This document shows positions 51,978 through 59,719 of a stretch of 64,000 nt of DNA, in pieces (the first letter of the stretch is position 1; every line of letters begins with the position of its first letter). The stretch spans positions 1 through 64,000 of the forward strand of contig JANXXE010000014.1 in the NCBI GenBank assembly GCA_025350815.1, in the 5' to 3' direction. The notes under the pieces are model-generated. The model saw only the letters and a list, made by a program, of their open reading frames with translations. It was not told the DNA's origin and searched no databases. The DNA comes from Myxococcales bacterium. GTDB taxonomy: Bacteria > Myxococcota_A > Polyangia > Fen-1088. The translations under genes were made by a program, and so were the position numbers.

Positions 51978-52832
51978 TCAGATCGGGGCGACGACGCGCT
52001 GGCGCGATTCGCCGAGTCCTTCGATACCCAGTTCGACGACGTCGCCAGGGACCAGATACTGCGGCGTTGGCTTGGCAAAGGCGCCCACGCCCGGCGGCGT
52101 ACCCGTGCTGATGATGTCGCCCGGCAGCAGGGTCATGAACTGGCTGATGTAGCTGATGGCGGTCGGCACATCGAAGATCATGTCCGAGGTATTGCTCTTC
52201 TGTTTCATGACGCCGTTGACCTTCAACCACATGCCCAGATGCCCGCAGTCGACTTCGTCGGCGGTCGCCATGAAGGGCCCAAACGGCGCGAAGGTGTCGC
52301 AGCCCTTGCCCTTGTCCCACTGGCCGCCGCGTTCCAGCTGAAACTCGCGTTCGGAATAATCGTTGTGCAGGGCAAAACCCGCGACGTGCGCCAGGGCATC
52401 CGCCTTGCTGACATAACTGGCCTTCTTGCCGATGACCACCGCCAGCTCGACCTCCCAGTCGGTCTTCTTCGAGGCGCGCGGGATAATCAGGTCGTCATTC
52501 GGCCCGCAGTACGCCGTCGTCGCCTTCAGGAAGATGACGGGCTCTTTCGGCGGCGCGATGCCCTGTTCGGTGGCGTGCTCGTGGTAGTTGAGACCGACGC
52601 AGACGATCTTGCTGGGCCGGCAGACCGCCGGGCCCAGGCGCAGGCCTGAATCGATCTTCGGCGCGGACGCCCCCTGCTTCTGCAACCAGGCGCCGAGCCG
52701 CGCAAGACCGTCGCCGCCAAAGAAGGCCTCGTTGTAATCTTGTCCGAAACCCGAGACGTCGACACGAGCGCCGTCCTGCGTGATGACACCGGGCTTTTCC
52801 TCACCGGGGCGACCGAAACGAAAGAGCTTCAT
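51978..52832 (-). CDS. Fumarylacetoacetate hydrolase family protein
   Basis: KIVCVGLNYHEHATEQGIAPPKEPVIFLKATTAYCGPNDDLIIPRASKKTDWEVELAVVIGKKA...LLPGDIISTGTPPGVG. Confidence 0.95.
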   Translation of the reverse strand: MKLFRFGRPGEEKPGVITQDGARVDVSGFGQDYNEAFFGGDGLARLGAWLQKQGASAPKIDSGLRLGPAVCRPSKIVCVGLNYHEHATEQGIAPPKEPVIFLKATTAYCGPNDDLIIPRASKKTDWEVELAVVIGKKASYVSKADALAHVAGFALHNDYSEREFQLERGGQWDKGKGCDTFAPFGPFMATADEVDCGHLGMWLKVNGVMKQKSNTSDMIFDVPTAISYISQFMTLLPGDIISTGTPPGVGAFAKPTPQYLVPGDVVELGIEGLGESRQRVVAPI

Positions 52833-52905
52833 GCCCCTGGCTTATGTGAGCGACGCGGCCGAGTCAACAGCGGATCGCAACGCAGCCCCCGTGTTAGCGT
52901 TGGCC

Positions 52906-53946
52906 ATGCGCATCGGGATCATATTGGCGGTGCTGATCGCGCCTGCGACCGTGTCGGCGGCGATCGTGTGGCGGGGTGACTTTGAAACCGGCGACATCAA
53001 ACAGTGGACGAGTTTTTCGTTCCCCAACCACGCCACGGTGATTCAGATGCCGGTCCGCGCCGGCCGCTATGCCGGGCGAACGGAGGTACACAGCGAGGAC
53101 AGGTGGCCGAACGGGCTGCGGCGCGTGGAGGTGGTCTACAACCCGCCCAAAAATACCTTCCAGGATTCCGAGCGTTTCTACGGCTGGAGCATGATGCAGT
53201 CCCCGGACATGCCGCTGTCCCAGGCGCACAGCAACGCCATCGCGTACTGGGAATCGGACCCGCTGTACCAGGTGATCATGGATTTTAGCGTCGACAAGGA
53301 CAAGGTCGCGTTCCGCGCGTCGCTGAACAAGCCCGACGGCAAACCGGCCGGGACCGTGTTCCGCGGGGACTTCGGCCCGGGCCGCTGGCACGACTTCATC
53401 CTGCATGTGAAGTGGTCGCCCGACCCCAACGTGGGCCTTATCGAGTTGTGGTACGACGGCGCCAAGGTGGTGGACAAGCTGACGGTGCAGACCATGCACA
53501 ACGTAAACGGCATGATCTACCCCGCATTCTTCAAGATGGGCCTCATGCATGGGGATTTCGACGCCGACCCCGAAGCGCTGTTCATCGACAGCGCGATCGA
53601 CGCGACGACGTTCGCCGAGGCGAGCCCGGGCGTTTCCGACGGTGGGGTGCCGCCCATGGCCGACGCGGCAAGGGCGACGCCCGATGTCGCGCCGCCGAGG
53701 CTGGACGCCAACGTTCCGCTGGTTGACGCTGGCCCGGTGGTGGATGCAGCCGTGGACGCCAGCGCCGCGCGTGACGACAGTCCGACCCCGCCTGCCGCGG
53801 GCGCCCGAGGCAACGCCGGCTGCGGTTGCCGTGTCGGCCAGCGGTCGTCCGGACGTGGGGCCGCGGGACCTGGGACAGCGGGACTTGGGGCAGCGGGACT
53901 GCTGATACTGGCGCTGGCGATCGCACGCAGGCGACGGCGGCGCTGA
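52906..53946 (+). CDS. Heparin-lyase-like (polysaccharide lyase fold) secreted protein with MYXO-CTERM-like sorting tail
   Basis: MRIGIILAVLIAPATVSAAIVWRGDFETGDIKQW...GRWHDFILHVKWSPDPNVGLIELWYDGAKVVD; Asp/Ala-rich linker; C-terminus GNAGCGCRVGQ...GLLILALAIARRRRRR. Confidence 0.8.
   Translation: MRIGIILAVLIAPATVSAAIVWRGDFETGDIKQWTSFSFPNHATVIQMPVRAGRYAGRTEVHSEDRWPNGLRRVEVVYNPPKNTFQDSERFYGWSMMQSPDMPLSQAHSNAIAYWESDPLYQVIMDFSVDKDKVAFRASLNKPDGKPAGTVFRGDFGPGRWHDFILHVKWSPDPNVGLIELWYDGAKVVDKLTVQTMHNVNGMIYPAFFKMGLMHGDFDADPEALFIDSAIDATTFAEASPGVSDGGVPPMADAARATPDVAPPRLDANVPLVDAGPVVDAAVDASAARDDSPTPPAAGARGNAGCGCRVGQRSSGRGAAGPGTAGLGAAGLLILALAIARRRRRR
53863..53907 (+). repeat. 15-bp degenerate tandem repeat encoding the Gly/Ala-rich segment before the MYXO-CTERM TM
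   Basis: GCGGGACCTGGGACA / GCGGGACTTGGGGCA / GCGGGACTGCTGATA. Confidence 0.6.
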
Positions 53947-53949
53947 CGG

Positions 53950-54471
53950 TCAGTAACGCGCGATTTGCGGAGCGTCCCTGGGGACGCCGTCTATCCAGCC
54001 GGCCTTCGATTCGGGGAAGGCGTCTGCATAGGGAATGTAGGGCTTGATATCGAGGATGGGAGTTCCGTCCAGCAGATCGATGCCCCGCACGTGCAGATCG
54101 CAGCCGTCGATGCGCACCAACCGGACGGCAGACAGGCCGATCGGATTCGGTCGATCGGGCGAGCGGGTCGCGAACAACCCCCGACGCACCCGGGGGCCAC
54201 GCGGCGGCATCACCTGCGGCGACCAGCCGCCACCACGATGAAGCAAGCTGATGATCCACAGGCGCTCAATGCCCTGCAGATCATCCAGGGCGGCGGGCGG
54301 AACGACGGCGGGATCCAGTCTCAACACGGCCTCGGCGTCCGAGCCCGTGGCCGCCGCCTGCTGGGGCGTGCCGAACCGGCGACGGTAGGGTGAATGAACC
54401 CGCCCGATGGGTTGCAGAATGAAGGGGCCAGCCGGATCAATGGGTGCTGGGGACGACGCCATACCGGGCAT
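53950..54471 (-). CDS. trmO: tRNA (N6-threonylcarbamoyladenosine37-N6)-methyltransferase TrmO / TsaA-like
   Basis: FILQPIGRVHSPYRRRFGTPQQ...GLFATRSPDRPNPIGLSAVRLVRIDGCDLHVRGIDLLDGTPILDIKPYIPYAD. Confidence 0.93.
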   Translation of the reverse strand: MPGMASSPAPIDPAGPFILQPIGRVHSPYRRRFGTPQQAAATGSDAEAVLRLDPAVVPPAALDDLQGIERLWIISLLHRGGGWSPQVMPPRGPRVRRGLFATRSPDRPNPIGLSAVRLVRIDGCDLHVRGIDLLDGTPILDIKPYIPYADAFPESKAGWIDGVPRDAPQIARY

Positions 54472-54515
54472 GGTGACATTGACTCGCGTGGCCTGCGCGA
54501 TGAAACATCGCCCCG

Positions 54516-55550
54516 GTGACAGGCGACGGACAACCCACGTTGGATGCCGGGGCGGTGCGTGCCGCCGCGCGCGCATGTCGATTTACGCTGGTGGGGTTTG
54601 CACGACCACAACCGGTGGAGGAAGGACCCATGAAAGCGTGGCTGGCGTCGGGCAACGCCGCCGACATGGACTGGATGCACCGGCGGCTGGAGGAACGCCT
54701 GGATCCCGAGCGCGTGCTGCCCGGCGTTCAGACCGTGATCGCGCTGGGCATTCCTTATCACCGGCCGAAGGATGAAGTGTCACCCGTGGCGAGCTACGCG
54801 CGCGGCCGCGACTACCACTACGCCCATCGGGATCGGATGCGGGCATTGCGCCGGCTGTTGCTTGAACTGGATGCGACCATCGACACCTATGCCTGTGTCG
54901 ATACGGGCGTCGCCATGGAAAAAGTGTGGGCCGAGCGCGCGGGTCTCGGCTGGATCGGCAAGAATGGACTGTTGATCACCCGCGATTTCGGGTCGTGGGT
55001 GACCCTGTCGGTGATGTACATCGACCGGGCGGTGGACGCCTTCGACCGGCCGCACGACTTCCTGTGCGGGGATTGCGTGCGTTGCCTGAAGGCCTGTCCC
55101 ACGAAGGCGTTTCCGGCGCCCGGCGTGGTCGATGCACGTCGCTGTCTGTCCTACCAGTCGATCGAGAACCGCGGCGTCGTGCCCGTGCCGCTGCGCAAAC
55201 GATTTGTCGGCCGCGTTTTTGGGTGCGACACCTGCCAGGACGTCTGCCCGTGGAATCACGATGAGATTCCCGTTGGCGATCGTCGTTTCGAGCCGCGCCC
55301 GCTGTCGGCCTTGTCGGCGCTTGAGCTGGCTGACCTGACGCAGGACCAATTCAAGACGTTGTCGTCGGGGATGGCGGTCGCCCGCGCGCAATACGACGGC
55401 CTTCGGCGAAATGCCCTACTGGCCCTGGGCGGCGCGCGTGACCAGTCGGCGCGGGCCGTGATCGAACGCCGGTGCGAAGACAGCAGCGACATCGTCGCGG
55501 ACGCCGCGCGCTGGGCCCGGACACAACTGCATGGCGACGCCGCGGACTGA
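54516..55550 (+). CDS. queG: Epoxyqueuosine reductase
   Basis: SYARGRDYHYAHRDRMRALRRLL...CVDTGVAMEKVWAERAGLGWIGKNGLLI; FeS motifs CGDCVRCLKACPTKAF and CDTCQDVCPWN. Confidence 0.97.
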   Translation: MTGDGQPTLDAGAVRAAARACRFTLVGFARPQPVEEGPMKAWLASGNAADMDWMHRRLEERLDPERVLPGVQTVIALGIPYHRPKDEVSPVASYARGRDYHYAHRDRMRALRRLLLELDATIDTYACVDTGVAMEKVWAERAGLGWIGKNGLLITRDFGSWVTLSVMYIDRAVDAFDRPHDFLCGDCVRCLKACPTKAFPAPGVVDARRCLSYQSIENRGVVPVPLRKRFVGRVFGCDTCQDVCPWNHDEIPVGDRRFEPRPLSALSALELADLTQDQFKTLSSGMAVARAQYDGLRRNALLALGGARDQSARAVIERRCEDSSDIVADAARWARTQLHGDAAD

Positions 55551-55621
55551 AACCGTTTTTCGCGCACCCGCTTGCGCGCGCTATGGCCTTCCGCCGCGTT
55601 GACCTTCACAATCCTTCACCC

Positions 55622-56464
55622 ATGCCGCCCGCCCTGCTGGTCGCCATCGACATCGACGGCACGCTGATCAAGACCGACGGTTCAATCGCCGCTGTTGATC
55701 GCGGGGCCATTGCCCGTGCGCGCGCCGCGGGCATCATCGTGACCCTGGCAACGGGGCGGCTGAGTCCCGATGTCATCCCGCTGGCTTCCGAACTGGGCCT
55801 CGACCGGCCCCTGATCTGCGCCGACGGCGGCGTCATCGTCGAGCCCGACACATCCGTCGTGCTGAAGGCCTTCCCGCTACCGCCAGATTTCGTCCTGGCG
55901 ACGCTGACGTTCCTGCGCGATCGGGGCCTTGCGCCATTCGTGTTCACACACCAGGCCATCGTCGGCGCCGTCGAGGACGTGCGGCATGCACCCTTTCTGA
56001 GCGACTGGACCGACTGCATCGAAGGCCATCCCGACCTGGATGAATTCCTGGCGTCGGCCAGCGCGCCGGACGCGTTGATCATGTTGGCTGTCGGCGCGGA
56101 GGCGGACGTGCGCGAGGCGCGGCATTCGCTGCCCGACAAGGAAACAGGCGCCCTGGAGGTCGACATCTTTCCGATCCGGTCGACGAAACACTGGGCGTTG
56201 CGCCTGGTAAGCCGCGACTGTACGAAGGGCAACGGCCTTGCCCACCTGGCGACGCAACTGGGACTGGAGCCCGACGATGTTGCGGCCATCGGCGACTGGT
56301 ACAACGACATCAGCATGCTGGACTGGGCGGGGCATTCGTTCGCGATGGGGCACGCACCGGACGACGTCCGGGACGCGGCGGAACACTGCCTGACGGCCAC
56401 CGCCGACACCGGCGGGGGTGTCGCCGAGATGATCGACCACCTACTGGACCCGGAACAAAGCTAG
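55622..56464 (+). CDS. HAD-IIB (Cof-type) hydrolase
   Basis: LLVAIDIDGTLIKTDGSIAAVDRGAIARARAAGIIVTLATGR...VAAIGDWYNDISMLDWAGHSFAMGHAPDDVRDAA. Confidence 0.95.
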   Translation: MPPALLVAIDIDGTLIKTDGSIAAVDRGAIARARAAGIIVTLATGRLSPDVIPLASELGLDRPLICADGGVIVEPDTSVVLKAFPLPPDFVLATLTFLRDRGLAPFVFTHQAIVGAVEDVRHAPFLSDWTDCIEGHPDLDEFLASASAPDALIMLAVGAEADVREARHSLPDKETGALEVDIFPIRSTKHWALRLVSRDCTKGNGLAHLATQLGLEPDDVAAIGDWYNDISMLDWAGHSFAMGHAPDDVRDAAEHCLTATADTGGGVAEMIDHLLDPEQS

Positions 56465-56489
56465 CGCCCGCGCGCACGGTCCGGCTAGG

Positions 56490-57281
56490 ATGCCGGCCAT
56501 GCGTCTGTCCTTGATCATTGCCGTTGCCATCTTCTGCGTCGCAGGCGTGCCATCGATTTCACACGCCGTGGATCCTTTCGAGGTTCAGGTCTACGAAGGC
56601 GACATCAACGATCCGGGCCAGGCGGGCCTGGAACTGCACACGAACTACACGGCATCGGGCCGCAAGGTGGCCGAGTACCCGGGCGAGGCGACCCCACACC
56701 GGTTGTTGCGCACCACAATCGAGCCGTCGTTTGCCCTGACGTCCTGGTGGGAGTTGGGCGCGTACCTGCAATTCGCCACGGCCACGAAAGATGTCGCCGA
56801 GCACTTCGGCGGCTTCAAGCTGCGCAGCAAGTTCATCGCGCCCCGTTCGGTCAGCGAAAGGCTGGGCGGCCTCGTTCTGGGCCTTAATATCGAAGTGGGC
56901 CGCGGCGCCGCCGCCTTCGGCGGAACGGACTGGGACACCGAGATTCGCCCCATCCTGGCCTATGCAACCAAGCGCTGGTTCTTCGCGCTGAACCCGATTT
57001 TGGGCTGGGCGCTGACCGGCGACACACACGCGGCGCCCGCGTTCGAGCCGGCCGGCAAGATCCGCTTCGACACGGGCAAGCGCGTCGGCATCGGCGTCGA
57101 ATACTTCGCGGGACTCGGACGCCTGAACGACGTCGGCCCGTTCCAACATCAGGAACACGTCGTCTACGTCGTCGGCGATCTGCTGGATGGGCCCGTCGAA
57201 CTGAACATCGGCGTGGGCCGCGGCCTGACCGACGCGACAGACGACTGGACCGTGAAGACGATCGTCGGCAAGACCTTCTGA
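56490..57281 (+). CDS. Secreted/outer-membrane protein of unknown function
   Basis: Signal peptide MRLSLIIAVAIFCVAGVPSISHAVDPFEVQVYEGDINDPGQAGLELHTNYTASG; beta-barrel-like strands. Confidence 0.7.
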   Translation: MPAMRLSLIIAVAIFCVAGVPSISHAVDPFEVQVYEGDINDPGQAGLELHTNYTASGRKVAEYPGEATPHRLLRTTIEPSFALTSWWELGAYLQFATATKDVAEHFGGFKLRSKFIAPRSVSERLGGLVLGLNIEVGRGAAAFGGTDWDTEIRPILAYATKRWFFALNPILGWALTGDTHAAPAFEPAGKIRFDTGKRVGIGVEYFAGLGRLNDVGPFQHQEHVVYVVGDLLDGPVELNIGVGRGLTDATDDWTVKTIVGKTF

Positions 57282-57282
57282 A

Positions 57283-59628
57283 CTACGGCTTCGCTGCGAC
57301 GCCGTCCCAATGCCAACCCGTGATTCCGAGCCCCGGGGCGTAGCCCGTCTTGTAGCTGGCCACCTTGCCCAGACCGTCAACCAACACGAAGGTGGGAAAG
57401 CCACTGACGCCGTAACCCAGGAAGGCCTTGCGGCTGTCGTCGAGCGCGACGACGTCGGGGAAGGGGTGGGCGAATTGTTTGAAGAAGGCGTCTACGATTT
57501 CGACCGGCTCGTCGGTGATGGCGATGACGGGCGTCTGGCGCTGACGGGCGAAGGCCATCACCTCGGGCAGCGAGGCCTTGCAGGGGCCACACCATGTGGC
57601 CCAGAACAGCAGTAGGTGGGGACCGGTGCCGACAAGGGTCGCGGGCAGCCTGCCCCGGTACGGCGTGACCTTCAACGCGGGCGCCGCGTCGCCTGCCTTC
57701 GGCGGACCACGCATCTCGGGCAGCACCATCGGGTAGGGCTTGGGTAGAATCGTGACAGTCTTCTTTTCCGTGCCGCGAACCAGCACCATCGGCCGCGGCA
57801 CCCCCACCGTCGACAAGAAAGTCCACGAGCGCACCTGATTGCGTTCCGTGAAGGGCGCATCCGGGGGGCCAAGCAGAATGTCGCCGGTCTCGATGCCCGC
57901 CGCCTCGGCGGCAGAGCCTGGCATCACGCCGACGACGAAGGTCGCTCCTTCGGCGTCACCGAGGGCCAGGGCCTTGCGCGGGCCAGGCGGCACCACGTCA
58001 AATTTGATACCAAGCCACGCCGGCAAAACCCGTTGCGCCAGGCGCATGTCGTCGTCAAACGCCGGAAACGGATCGCCAGCGACGGGCGAAACGACAGGCG
58101 TGGCTGCGGGTGACAGCGCGAAATCCTCGCAGCCGCGTAGCGCCTCGAAACCGGCGCGTTCGGCGGGCGTGCCGCGCGTGCGCAGGTAGGTGCGCCCCGC
58201 AATTTGATCAAGCAGGGCGCGCAGGCGCAGGACGACGGCAAGGCGAACCTCCATCCGGTACGCCACCGCCGCAGAGGTCGTGGCCTTGTCGTGCAGGGTG
58301 CGCAGACGCGTCCAGGTTTCGCTGTTGCCCTGACTGAACTTGCCAAGGTCGGCCAACAACTTTGGCGACATCAGGCGGGCCTCGGAGGCCGGCAACGACT
58401 GAAGCGCCGTCGGCGTCAGGCGATCCTTCCAGTCGGACCGCGCGGCCACAAAGCGCGAAAGCCCGGCGCGGTTGAGATCGCCCAGGGCGTCCTTCCAGGC
58501 CTGAGCGTGTGTCTTCAGGGTGCCCGTCACGTCGGGCAGTCGTTTGGTCTGATCGGCAAGTTCAGCCGCCGAGCGCGGACCAAAAAGACCGAAGGCGCGA
58601 CCGATGCGATCCAGCAAACGCAGTTCGGGCTCCCACGCGGCGCGATCCCGCCAGGCTTCGCCCAGCAGTTCGTCGACCAGCTGGTCCACCGGAATTTTGC
58701 GTGTCTTGGCGACGGCGGCCAGCAGATCGCCCAAATATTTATCGGAGGTTCGCAGCGGCACGTCAGGCGTGGCATCCAGCGCCAGCGTCTCGTCGTGGGA
58801 CGCCGCAAAACGGCGCGACGCCGCCAGCGCGCGCAGAAACACGAATGAATGACCGACGTTGTCGCGTCCCAGATTTTCGGCGTAGCAGCCGTAGGCGGGG
58901 CGATCGGCGGTCGACGAAAAGTATCCACAGAACCCACCGTCCGGCTGGCCGCCCCGGCCGGCGCGCCGGGACAGCAACTGCGCGAAGCCGCCCGAGTAGC
59001 ACTGGGACATGAGGCTGACGACGCGCACTCCGCGGTCCAGGGTCGCAAGCAAGGTCCCCAGTTCCCCGACGGTGAGCGATTCGTCCTTGCCCCACAAGGT
59101 GATCTGGTTGTCGTCCTGGGGATGTTCGCCCTTGCGTCCGTGATCCGTCACGTACAGCAACAGCGTGTCGCCCGGATGCAGCCGCGTGCGCGCCTGGGCA
59201 AACCAGGCACCGATCGACGACTTGGTCGCGGGCTTCAGGGTCAGACCCTCGACGGCGGAATTCTGGTAGGTCACCGGGATTTGCAACGTCTGACCGACAG
59301 GCGTGCCGTCCAGCAGCCAGAACGACGCTTCGCGCTCGCGATCACGTACGGCCAGATCCTGGGCGGGGTCGGCGCCGTCGCCGCTGAATACCGAGATCCG
59401 ATCGTGCGCGATGCCCGCCCCGGTCAATAGCTTGGCCAACTCGCGCACGTGCAACAGGTGGGACTGATAGTTGATGGCGGGCGAGCCACCACCATTGATC
59501 ATCAGAACATGAACGTGCGCCGGCGGCAGCGGCGGCGCCGACGATGAACCGTCGACCTTGGCGAACAAAACGCCCGGTCGCGCAAAAATTGAGACCAGCA
59601 GTGACAGCAAGACAAGCAGGGGACGCAC
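57283..59628 (-). CDS. Secreted clan-CD (caspase/legumain-like) cysteine protease fused to PDZ and TlpA-like thioredoxin domains
   Basis: Signal peptide MRPLLVLLSLLVSIFARPGVLFA; His motif LLLYVTDHGRKG (His codon 59140-59142); Cys motif VVSLMSQCYSGGF (Cys codon 58999-59001); PDZ-like VGVMPGSAAEAAGIETGDILLGPPDAPFTERNQVRSW; thioredoxin HLLLFWATWCGPCKASLPEVMAFARQ (57578-57595). Confidence 0.8.
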   Translation of the reverse strand: MRPLLVLLSLLVSIFARPGVLFAKVDGSSSAPPLPPAHVHVLMINGGGSPAINYQSHLLHVRELAKLLTGAGIAHDRISVFSGDGADPAQDLAVRDREREASFWLLDGTPVGQTLQIPVTYQNSAVEGLTLKPATKSSIGAWFAQARTRLHPGDTLLLYVTDHGRKGEHPQDDNQITLWGKDESLTVGELGTLLATLDRGVRVVSLMSQCYSGGFAQLLSRRAGRGGQPDGGFCGYFSSTADRPAYGCYAENLGRDNVGHSFVFLRALAASRRFAASHDETLALDATPDVPLRTSDKYLGDLLAAVAKTRKIPVDQLVDELLGEAWRDRAAWEPELRLLDRIGRAFGLFGPRSAAELADQTKRLPDVTGTLKTHAQAWKDALGDLNRAGLSRFVAARSDWKDRLTPTALQSLPASEARLMSPKLLADLGKFSQGNSETWTRLRTLHDKATTSAAVAYRMEVRLAVVLRLRALLDQIAGRTYLRTRGTPAERAGFEALRGCEDFALSPAATPVVSPVAGDPFPAFDDDMRLAQRVLPAWLGIKFDVVPPGPRKALALGDAEGATFVVGVMPGSAAEAAGIETGDILLGPPDAPFTERNQVRSWTFLSTVGVPRPMVLVRGTEKKTVTILPKPYPMVLPEMRGPPKAGDAAPALKVTPYRGRLPATLVGTGPHLLLFWATWCGPCKASLPEVMAFARQRQTPVIAITDEPVEIVDAFFKQFAHPFPDVVALDDSRKAFLGYGVSGFPTFVLVDGLGKVASYKTGYAPGLGITGWHWDGVAAKP

Positions 59629-59719
59629 GCCCCCACCCTACCCCTTGCCGCCAGGACACGACAAGAAGCGCGGACCTTCCACAGAGGCAACGCCCGACGC
59701 TTGAACACCGCCGCGCGCC

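Noticed and set aside
51031-52320. 429-aa minus ORF across the lipoprotein and FAH genes
   Set aside because: Out of frame with the clear FAH family gene and antisense to the lipoprotein; no recognisable domain.
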